Positions 55,831 to 64,000 of a DNA stretch of 64,000 nucleotides are shown here, one piece after another. The stretch covers positions 8,284,501-8,348,500 of the forward strand of contig NC_080577.1 in the NCBI RefSeq assembly GCF_029962835.1. Reading direction: 5' to 3'. A program made the translations under genes and the position numbers. Numbering within the stretch: the first letter of the stretch is position 1; every line of letters begins with the position of its first letter. The notes under the pieces are model-generated. The model was given only the letters and a program-made list of their open reading frames with translations, was not told the origin of the DNA and made no database searches. Origin of the DNA: Magnolia sinica (Eukaryota; Streptophyta; Magnoliopsida; Magnoliales; Magnoliaceae).

Positions 55831-56312
55831 GATAAGGATCGTAGTGAGTAAACTCAGTTGGGCCCACCGTGAATTTATGTAATTTATCCACGCCGTCCAT
55901 CCGTTTTTTAAGCTCATTTAAGTGGTTGAACCCAAAATTTAATCATATCCAGAGCTCAAGTGGATCATACCACAGGAAACAGTAGGAATAGTGATTTCCA
56001 CCGTTGAAACCTCTCTGGCCCCGCAGTGATGTTTACTTGTCATCCAACCTGTTCATAAGATCATACAGATATGAATGAAGGGAAAACACAAAATATAAGC
56101 TTGATACAAAACTTATGTGGCCCCCAATAATTTTTCAACAGTAGATATTCAATTCACACCGTTTCCTGTGGTGTGGTCCATTTAAGCTTTGGATATGCTT
56201 CATTTTTGGGCTCAAGTACTAAAATTATATGGTAATATGGATGGTCGGAGGGGATAAAATAGAGGTGAACCTGACAGAGTTTACTCAGTACTCAATCCGT
56301 TTCCTAAGATGT
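55831..56312. mobile_element. MITE, GAGTAAACTC type
   Basis: Inverted ends: GGATAAGGATCG with GTGAGTAAACTCAG at left, the complement of GAGTTTACTCAGTACTCAAT and CCGTTTCC at right. The body is the common theme (GGGCCCACCGTGAATTTATG, GAACCCAAAATTTAATC). No target duplication resolved. Confidence 0.65.
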
Positions 56313-57324
56313 TTAGGGTGATCTGATGTAGTTGATTATTTAAAAGCATGGGTAGCCTACCGTGGGCCCCAACAAATTCATTGGATAGAATCATGGTACG
56401 TGAGCTTTCATATACATTGAAGGGAGAGAACGGGCCGGTTAGCCCGCCAAACCCAACGACCTTTGGCCCATGGACCGATCATGGGCTTTCCTTCATTTTA
56501 ACTCAGCCCAGCCTACCTTCGGTCGAATTATCAGTCAATGGTCACTGAAACATTCACCCTGACTCTGTCCAAATCATGGGGCGATTTTGGACATCGCCCA
56601 CCGTTGAATCTGGACGGTTGGCCATAACATTTTTTACAATCCATTGATATCCACCAATTGGATGGTTAGGATCCTTCAACAATGTGACTTTCAGTGTCTC
56701 CGTCTACAACATAAGTAGTTAAAACGTACACAGACAGCTAACTTACAGCAACATCATCTACCATGATAATTTTCAGGGGAATGATACGTAGTTGCGCATC
56801 AAAACCCAACCACGTTCTCTCCTACTGTCCACATGGCATGTTCCTCAATTCCGGACCACCGAAATAGTGGGACCCATCATAGATAAGTTTAAAATAGGGT
56901 TAGCGTTGTCTAATCAATCCGGTTATAGGGATAGGAGCAATCTATCATGAATTTTGCATTCTCATTGCCTGTCAAAAGCCCAGATAAAGGAAGATTGAAT
57001 CAAGTTGGCAACCAGAGTTCATGGAATGGTAGAGCAGGATTAACGTAGCCGACTGCACTTAGTTTGGATAATGGCCAATCTATAATTCCCTACTATTTGG
57101 ACGGTTCTGATTTAAGGTACATGCCACTTCGCCACGGGAGAGGCCCCAGTTACCATCATTCCCCTGTTATGAGTCCAAAAAAAGAAGAAAACAGAAAATA
57201 AATGAAAAGAAAAACCATGTTAAAGGGAGCCCATCAATGGCACTACTTGACGTTTTTTTTCTTCTCCCTGAATTACAGATGAAACCCATGAATCCCCAAC
57301 AGGATTGAAGTCCAACTAACTGTC
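56313..57324. other. Intergenic, downstream of GDSL gene
   Basis: About 1 kb. It may contain the 3' UTR of the minus-strand GDSL gene next to 57325. No other gene seen; the 66-codon frame at 56348 is not recognisable. Confidence 0.5.
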
Positions 57325-57484
57325 TCAGTTCCTGAAAGATTTGAGTGGGTCCTGAGGATCGATCTCACTCAGTAGCGGGAGATCGGCAGGCAAGGTTTCA
57401 AGCCTCAGGCCATCCTTTTTAAGCGCTTCCACCACCTCCTCAAATACAATTCTGTTCCCACTTGCAGTAAGGTGCAAACCGTCG
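57325..57484 (-). CDS. GDSL esterase/lipase (CPRD49-like), last exon
   Basis: Terminal exon, acceptor TTGCAG just upstream at 57485-57490, stop TGA at 57325-57327. It encodes DGLHLTASGNRIVFEEVV and ends PLKSFRN. DGLH is block V of the SGNH/GDSL family and supplies the catalytic Asp and His. The family hydrolyses acyl esters; this branch (isoamyl acetate-hydrolysing esterase-like, CPRD49) is short, about 240-260 residues. The exon joins the previous one in phase: CTCAG plus CGAC gives Leu-Ser-Asp-Gly-Leu-His. Coding appears intact. Confidence 0.9.
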
Positions 57485-58402
57485 CTGCAATTCCATTAGA
57501 AACAACATTAACTAGGTACACATTTGGATGAAAAAGTGAATAGAACTGCAAATACTCAAAGGAAGCGATAAAAATTTTCAAAAAAATATATATATATCTT
57601 GAACCCAAAAGTTCCCCCAACAATTTTATTTGTGCAAAATACTAGGTCTCATTGATGCACGCATCTTTCTTTTCTACTTTTAGTGCTAGAAGCCCATTTT
57701 AGCTACTATTCCAACACTGAAAGTTAAAAGGAAACAGAGGATACTCTCTGGCAGCATGTGACGCTTGATCCGCAGGCACCAGAACTTGTACACATCGCAT
57801 GCATTAACTCCACAAAAAAACAACTGAATTGTGGAACCTACTATCGCTGAGCATAATTTTTGGATTATTATACATCTAAACAGGGAACCACAATTTGGAC
57901 AGTTTAATTTGAATTACTTGTATGCGATGTATGCAATTACAAATTTACAAGTATTTCTAAGTGCCCACATATGATAAAAACCTTCCTCTCACTTATTTCC
58001 TGTTGTGACATTTTACCCATATTGCCGCTAGTAAAAAGGGCAGTGATTAACTGGATTTTTCAGCTGCTAAAGAAATGGCAGCAAGTGACGGGTTTCTTTC
58101 AGCCACTCGGAAGAATGTCAGCTATCACCCACTTCAAGGGTGTCTTTCACAAATACTTCTGCTAAGGGGCTAGACTGCATACTATGTGCTTTCCCACCAT
58201 TCTGCAATTGATGGTGGATGATACACTAACTGACATTCACAAGCATCAATCTACACAGACCAAATTGTGGGTCCCAATCAAGAGCAAACATGTGGCACAA
58301 ACACATTCCAGACCACCTTTTTTCCCAGAGGTTATAACAGCCCACAGTCGTCACCATTTAAGAAATGGCACAAATAGCAGTTGATCCAGTTAAGAGTAAT
58401 AC
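57485..58402 (-). other. GDSL gene intron (918 bp)
   Basis: GT-AG intron: donor CAG followed by GTATTAC at the 58403 side, acceptor TTGCAG at the 57485 side. Nothing else recognised inside. Confidence 0.85.
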
Positions 58403-58567
58403 CTGAGGCAAGCTTTCTCCCAGCCAGGAAATTGTTGCATCTTGGACCAAATATCCACCACTGGTAAACTGGATTCATTAGCAACAGAGATGCAGGCCTT
58501 TGCATAAGCGCCAGCAGCCTCATTCGTCCTTTCGGGAAGACCGTCAGGGCTCTCTCCATAAGGATGC
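58403..58567 (-). CDS. GDSL esterase/lipase (CPRD49-like), second-last exon
   Basis: A 165-bp exon with HPYGESPDGLPERTNEAAGA, YAKACISVANESSLPVVDI, and WSKMQQFPGWEKACL. The LPERTNEA and VVDIW-KMQ stretches are typical of the plant CPRD49-type esterases. Acceptor CAATGCAG and donor GTATTACTC flank it. Reading frame joins both neighbours without a stop. Confidence 0.9.
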
Positions 58568-59739
58568 CTGCATTGAAATGAAATTGTAAGAGGTTTGAAA
58601 ACTTCACTGAGAACATAAAATTGAAGAGGCTGAATAGCCCATTTAAGTCTGGCATGTCAGTTTCAATCCCCAAACAAACATAAGGGAATGATCCAAGGTG
58701 ACACCTTTTGGTGGAAATTTCAAATGGGTGCATCTTCTCACAGTTCCAACATGGTTGAAGACTGCAGCAGATTGGGCACCTGCTAAGACGTTCTCCCATC
58801 TTCACTGGCTGAGATTGAATGTTGATGAATAGTGCATTTCTACAGCCGATCATGTCACCAACTACATAATAGGATCCTTTTGTCATCTTAGGAATGAATT
58901 CACTGTACATTCTTAGTGCTGCCGGGGGTCCTCCAGCATTAATCGCTGGATGGACACCACATGCAGCCATGGTTGGATGATTGGACCCGTTCATCAGCTA
59001 GGCACAATAGTGAATGGGTTAGGGTCCAAAATCACACTAACCAGATAAGCCTATGAATGGAGTGGCGGGGTGGACCCCTACCTTTTCCCATTCAATGACG
59101 AGCTTTTCAGTGTTTATTTTCATCAGTTGATTATATGCCACCAGTTGGTGGTCCAGAATATCTGGTGAGGATGCTCTTTCGACCTTAGACTGCTAGCGGC
59201 AGAACCCAATATAGATTGGTTGTTCCAGTTCATCCAACCATGACAACAGGCAGCCCACATACATAGATTTAAGCAGGGAAATGTCATAGCAATGCATGGA
59301 GAACGAGACCTTCATAATAAAACTATGAGAAACCAATGGGGGTTTATATGGTTTCTCTTTCGGGAATCCACTCATAATGGCTTGTGGTGCAAAATCATGC
59401 TAATTGGACAATCCTAACCATCCAATAATACTGGGTGTGAAGGATTGTCAGTCAGATTTTCATTACATGGGCCATCCAAAGTGAGGCAGAACAATTCTAA
59501 TAAAAATTTAAATTTAAAAAAAAAAGGGAGCCCCAACAATGGTGGATGTCCAATTTACCAACCCATCTCCCTTTTAAAAGGAGGGGTATTTTGATGACTT
59601 ACACATCATGCTAAACACCATGAAAACAATCAAAACCCATCCAAACCTTTGAAGCACTTCCTGAGAATTTTTTTAAACAATCAAACATATTAGAAAACAC
59701 TATGAAAAAGATATGAGAGATAAAAGAAAGATGAATTAC
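58568..59739 (-). other. GDSL gene intron (1,172 bp)
   Basis: GT-AG intron with donor GTAATTC. The 220-codon minus-strand frame that covers much of 58332-58994 overlaps the second-last exon in another frame and has no family motif, so it is not called. Confidence 0.8.
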
Positions 59740-59807
59740 TGGAGTCGCCCTTCTTCATCAATGGGAGGTGGAGTGATGAGTAGTATGAAAGTAGTAGCCC
59801 ACTGCTT
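59740..59807 (-). CDS. GDSL esterase/lipase (CPRD49-like), third-last exon
   Basis: A 68-bp exon beginning after TTTGATTCAG: KQWATTFILLITPPPIDEEG, then RL and a split codon completed in the next exon. ITPPPIDEEGR is a strong family signature. The exons encoding the GDS nucleophile block and the G and N oxyanion residues should lie 5' of this, to the right of 59807. I cannot find them up to 64000, so the gene is cut by the window edge, has a very long intron, or is truncated. Confidence 0.85.
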
Positions 59808-60189
59808 CTGAATCAAATAAACATATGCAACAACACAATTAAATTCCCTTTATAGTTCTTCCATCAAAACATCCAAATAAAATGGCACCATACTTGTCAC
59901 AACCCTACTAAGTTTTGACCTAGCAAAAAACAGTACTGGATTAGTTAGGATTTAATCCAGTTTTAATCTTTTAAGCAGTGTTCAAACTTTCAGTCCAAAC
60001 AAATACATAAGAAAAAAAATTTATAAAAAAAAAAAAAACAAAAAACAAAAAACAAAACAAAAGAACAGGTACAAATAAACGATGAAAAGTTCGGGTTTAA
60101 TATAGTTTTGACCTGAAGAGACGGTAAAACTAAGGGTTCACACTATTGCATAGGTATTGTATGTGTGCGCCCTATGTTCACAAGAAAAA
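59808..60189. other. Probable GDSL intron or flank
   Basis: A/T-rich, with an AAAC/AAAAC-rich run near 60015-60062. No exon seen. Confidence 0.5.
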
Positions 60190-60719
60190 GGGAGTGGATT
60201 AGGTGCGCCGTGGCCTCATGCAACACGGTGTGGCCCTGACCATGGGGCTCACCTTTATGTATGTGTTGTATATCCACTCCGAACATCCATTTTTTTCAGC
60301 TCTTTTAGAGCATGATTCCAAAACTGAAGTAGATACAAATCTCAGGTGGACCACACCACAGGAGGAAACCTTGGTGATTGCCCATTGAAAAGTTTTGTGG
60401 GCCACAAAAGCTTTGGATCAATCTGAAATTTGTTTTTTCTTCCCTTCATCCAGGTCTATGTGACATTATCAACAAGTTGGGTGGCAAATAAACATTTCGG
60501 TGGGCATTAGGCGGTTTTTAATGGTAAGCATTCAATATCCACTATTTCCTATTGTGTGATCTGCCTGAGATTTGGATCTGCTTCGTTTTTGGGCTCATGC
60601 CCTGAAATGATCTAGAAAAACGGATGGACGGCATGGATATACAATACATACATCAAGGTGGGTCCCATGGTCAGGGCCACACCATGTTGCATGAGGCCCG
60701 GGCCCACCTATTCACTCCG
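60190..60719. mobile_element. MITE, GGGAGTGGATTAGGTG type
   Basis: Inverted ends: GGGAGTGGATTAGGTGC, then CTCATGCAACACGGTGTGGC and CCTGACCATGGGGCTCACC at left; GGGTCCCATGGTCAGGGCC, CACACCATGTTGCATGAGGC and CACCTATTCACTCCGT at right. Long, well-matched arms of about 110 bp. Same type as 17766. No clear target duplication. Confidence 0.75.
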
Positions 60720-61333
60720 TCTATTTTAGGAACTCTTCTCAGGACAGGAAGAAGCGTAACAGGTGCAGAGGGAGGTCGAACCTTGATTTTTTATAAGGCC
60801 CACCATGATGTGTTTGTAAGATCCACTTCGATCATCAAATGTTTAATCTCATTCTAAGTCCAAAGCCAAAAAATCACAATGACATGTGATTCAGGTGGGA
60901 CACACCAATGGAACCGTTGAGAGAGAGACATCCACCCTTGATTTTTGCAAGGCCCACAGTTATGAGCATGTGAAATCCACTCCAATCATTAGATGCCAAA
61001 CCCAAAGCAAGGCGTGGGACCCAATAAATCAGGCCCATACGTGATTCAAGTGGGCCCCATCAAGGAAATCGGTTTGGAGGGAGAGCTTTTTCTATACACT
61101 GTTTCCAATTGTGCAGTCCACTTGGACAATGGATGGGGCATATTTTCAGTCTCTGAGTCTAACATGGGGTGATGCACATGATGGTCGGCATAAATTTTGG
61201 CGTTAACACCATGGTGGGGCCCACCTGAGCAGCCGATCCTTTACCAAGACCATTTTAGAAAACAACCATCTCTCCAAACATTAATTAGCATTAATTAATC
61301 CAAGCTAGTTGGACATCCAACTAGTTGTGTGCG

Positions 61334-61365
<32 letters not shown>

Positions 61366-61879
61366 AACACTTTTTCTGAGAAAACAAAAATTTTATTGAA
61401 GAATAAACAAAATAGAAACAGCAACAGAAAAACAACAAAACATGTAATTAACTTTTGTAAAACATCCAAACCTTTGATCTAAATTAGATGAATCTTAAAA
61501 AGAGAATGTATTGATTTAAATTTCCACATGGCTGATCGGTGAAGATTCAATCAATGGTCAAAATGAAGATAAGTCCACGGTCTGAATTCAAGCTCACTAA
61601 TCAAAGGTAAGGAATATCTTATCAATCTGAAGTGAGCATGTCCTGAAATGGTTTAATTGATTTAATTGAATGTTAAAGTGTGGAGTTTCAGGTGTGACTC
61701 AATATCAACCATCATACATTTCTAAACCATATTAAATAACTCCCCTTTGCAACTGCTACTCCTTCTCTTTCCCTATTCTCGCTAATCACTTGTGTCTGGA
61801 TCCATGTGTGTTCCACATCCTGTGTCTAATGGTAACATTCCAGAGATAGGATCCTTGCACTAGAACACTATAAATTTTT
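60720..61879. other. Intergenic or intronic, short tandem duplication
   Basis: Two imperfect copies of about 145 bp (near 60780-60925 and 60926-61080; shared CTTGATTTTT, AGGCCCAC, GATTCAAGTGGG-like). An AT microsatellite lies at about 61343-61366. No gene. Confidence 0.5.
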
Positions 61880-62000
61880 ACACACACACTCACCCCTCCC
61901 CCACACACTCTCGTGAACTCGCACCACAACGGGTGCTCGAAACCGTGACTTTGTGTTGAGACTCCAGAGAGTCTACCACTGAGGCACGGCAACAGGTGCT
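61880..62000 (-). mobile_element. tRNA-derived SINE
   Basis: On the minus strand: A-box-like TGCCTCAGTGGTAGACTC (61970-61988), B-box-like GGTTTCGAGCACC (61933-61945), then GTGTGGGGGAGGGGTGAG and an A/T-rich tail. Same general head as the SINE at 816. Confidence 0.55.
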
Positions 62001-63065
62001 ACTCCCAAGTTGTATATGAACACAGGAAATCTATTCAATTGATCAAGACTTCTTAAGGTCCGGCCCACATGTCATGTGTCATCTTGTGAAATTAAACTGA
62101 TTGGATGATCCCATACATCGTAAAGATGTCCATCTTATTCTTAATCATCCATCTTAATGTGATGAATGGCCCACTGAGGACCATATGATAAAAGTGATTC
62201 CTCAGACCATAAGCAGTCCAAAATGGACAAAAGGCTCGAATTGTTGAACAGGCCTATTTTTCGATAACATATCTTGATGGTATAACCTATTATCAATGAT
62301 CAATTGGTTAGAACTGCCCAAATGTGTTGAGGTGGTGGATGTTGGTTATGTGTGAAATGCATTCCTATGCACAGAGAACATTGGACATTTCCTAAATAGG
62401 AATTGTCCATTCTTGTTAATGTTGTGAAGCCTCATTTCTTAGGCTTTAAACAATTCTCCCTCTCTCCCTCCCTACATTGGTGTGTTGTTTATGAAAGGTG
62501 AACAAAAGCAGAGAGGGTTATCTTCTGTGGATTTTTTGGTGAGAGATTCTTCGTATTGTGGAAGAATAGAAGAGAGAGGTAAGCCTTATACTCTTCATTG
62601 CTCTTGTTTAAGTAAAGAAGAAAGCTCCAATTGTTGTCTCGTTGACGTAGGCATAATGCCAAACCATGCAAATATTTGTGCCTCTGGTTTCTCTTTGGCT
62701 TTTGGGTTTTGGCTTGGGCCTTTTCTTTTGTGGTTTTACTCCACTTATATCAACTGTGTGCAAGTATTTTTCAACAACAATTGGTATTAAAGCCACGGGT
62801 TGAGCCGTTAAGCATAAGATCAGTGTTGGCATCCATGTTACAATTGATCCAGACAATTAGATTGAGTTCTACAAATTGAAGGTATGGAAATACATGTAAC
62901 TGTGTTTTTTGTCTGTGTGTGTGTGTGTATGTGTGTGTGTGTGTTTTATACTCCTGTAGAGCATTACATGTCTATTTCAAGTTAATATAAGTGTGTGTGT
63001 GAAAGAAGAGAGAGAGTTAGTCGTCTCTTTCAAGTTAGAGACTAAAACATACAACACAAGTCCTC

Positions 63066-63067
<2 letters not shown>
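62001..63067. other. Possible copia LTR remnant region
   Basis: TGGTATTAAAGCC at about 62782 resembles a degenerate initiator-Met primer-binding site following CAACAA, which could be an LTR end. (GT)n runs lie near 62919-62943. I see no gag or pol after it, so the call is weak. Confidence 0.3.

Positions 63068-63068
<1 letters not shown>

Positions 63069-63114
<46 letters not shown>
63069..63114. repeat. CT microsatellite
   Basis: About 23 CT units. A second primer-binding-site-like TTGGTATTAGAGCGG follows at 63157-63171. Confidence 0.9.
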
Positions 63115-63119
<5 letters not shown>

Positions 63120-63171
63120 TTTCTTTTAGGTATTTCTTCTTTAATCCACTCCCACTTGGTATTAGAGCGGT

Positions 63172-64000
63172 TTTTGGACCTGATAGTAGCATAGGATAGT
63201 GGGGCCTACAGCTGACGTCATTCGTGCGTCAGATGACGTCAATAGGGTACAACCAGGTAGTCCTTTTGAAGTAGAAAAATATGGGATCTGAAAGATAATA
63301 TTTTTAGAAGAAAAATGATGGTGTTTTTTTTTTTGGAATTATTGGATAAGTTTTTTGGGGTGTTTTAGCGAAAATAGAGAAAATCGAAAAACATCCAGAT
63401 TTCGATTTTTTCGCTGTGCTGTTTTTCTTAGCGATTTTTAGGCAAATTTTCCACATTTACCACATACAGTTGATTATTCGCAATCACCAAAAACAAGAAT
63501 CGTGTAGTTTCATCGAGATTTAGATGTGTTATGACGTTTTTTTTTAGAAATGGGAGTCATTAGCCCTTTTTTTTTTTGCTGAAATTTTTTTATTCCTTCA
63601 TGTTCTGATGTTATGGGGTTGTAAAATGCGATGTAGAATCATGTTGATGGTGATTGTGAAGTTAACATTCTCGTTATGTGCTTTAGAGGTGTTGCGACAC
63701 AAACCATTCGACGTAATGCTTGAATCAACTTGACATGAAGGATTGTTATAAGTAATGGAGCTTTCCTTTTCCATTCATCATCTCTTCCTTTATTAGGCCA
63801 TTGTTGTTAGTTGTTTACATAGTATTACACGTGTTGCACATGTCTTCACAAGCTATTGTGTGTCTATTCTCTCAAGTGTTGTGAGTGTATTTCAATCATT
63901 TATTGTGCAACGTTGCACGTGTTTGTGAGAAGATTTTGCATGTGGATGATGAGTCTATAACTCGATGGTTGCCAGGTTTAGTTATGGCCTCCTATTTGAA
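63172..64000. other. Right edge, nothing recognised
   Basis: About 830 bp, T-rich in parts. No gene or clear repeat. It could be retroelement leader sequence if the primer-binding-like site at 63157 is real. Confidence 0.4.

Noticed and set aside
58332-58994. 220-codon minus-strand frame
   Set aside because: It overlaps the GDSL second-last exon in another frame and crosses its splice site; no family motif.

Overview
This is a repeat-dense stretch of a nuclear plant genome, almost certainly a flowering plant. It contains plant LTR retrotransposons, Mutator-type DNA transposons, tRNA-derived SINEs, a nuclear copy of a chloroplast gene piece, and two spliced or secreted-peptide plant genes. 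The very abundant GTGGGGCCCACC-rich Mutator MITEs remind me of magnoliid genomes, but that is an impression and not a test. I recognise no tRNA, rRNA, CRISPR or prokaryotic feature.

Layout. 1-10.3 kb: Mutator-type MITEs and a SINE. One MITE (1992-2099 plus 8063-8573) is split by a decayed Ty1/copia element (2100-8062), whose 3' LTR is itself split by a 2.2 kb solo LTR (5505-7696). 10.28-17.20 kb: MULE-1, a 6.9 kb non-autonomous Mutator-like element with a perfect 9-bp target duplication. 17.2-18.3 kb: two more MITEs. 19.97-30.42 kb: an Athila-like Ty3/gypsy element with a perfect 5-bp target duplication, a truncated 5' LTR and a broken gag-pol. 30.4-38.6 kb: gene-poor DNA with a hAT-type MITE, a Mutator-like MITE, a long AT tract and a direct duplication near 34.5-36.0 kb. 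38.58-54.04 kb: MULE-2, a 15.5 kb element of the same family as MULE-1, again with a perfect 9-bp duplication. 54.0-57.3 kb: a CLE signalling-peptide gene, a SINE and a MITE. 57.3-59.8 kb: the last three exons of a GDSL esterase gene on the minus strand. 59.8-64.0 kb: a MITE, a SINE, simple repeats and possible retroelement remnants.

The most unusual system is the MULE pair. Both share a terminal sequence starting GAGAAATTT and both carry arrays of one 21-bp tandem unit, seen here only inside these two elements. Array orientation is mirror-symmetric: in each element the arrays in one half point one way and those in the other half the opposite way, so the element is built like a fold-back transposon. 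MULE-2 also carries a decayed MuDR-type transposase gene (PB1, DNA-binding, DDE, SWIM and zinc-knuckle regions), a decayed DUF1985/coiled-coil/Ulp1-type gene on the other strand in which the catalytic cysteine position reads tyrosine, another minus-strand transposon-type gene, and a piece of chloroplast ycf1 lodged between two array blocks.

The only features that look like working host genes are the CLE peptide gene (about 73 residues, motif KAVPGGPDPQHH) and the GDSL esterase, whose 5' exons are not visible and may lie beyond the right edge.
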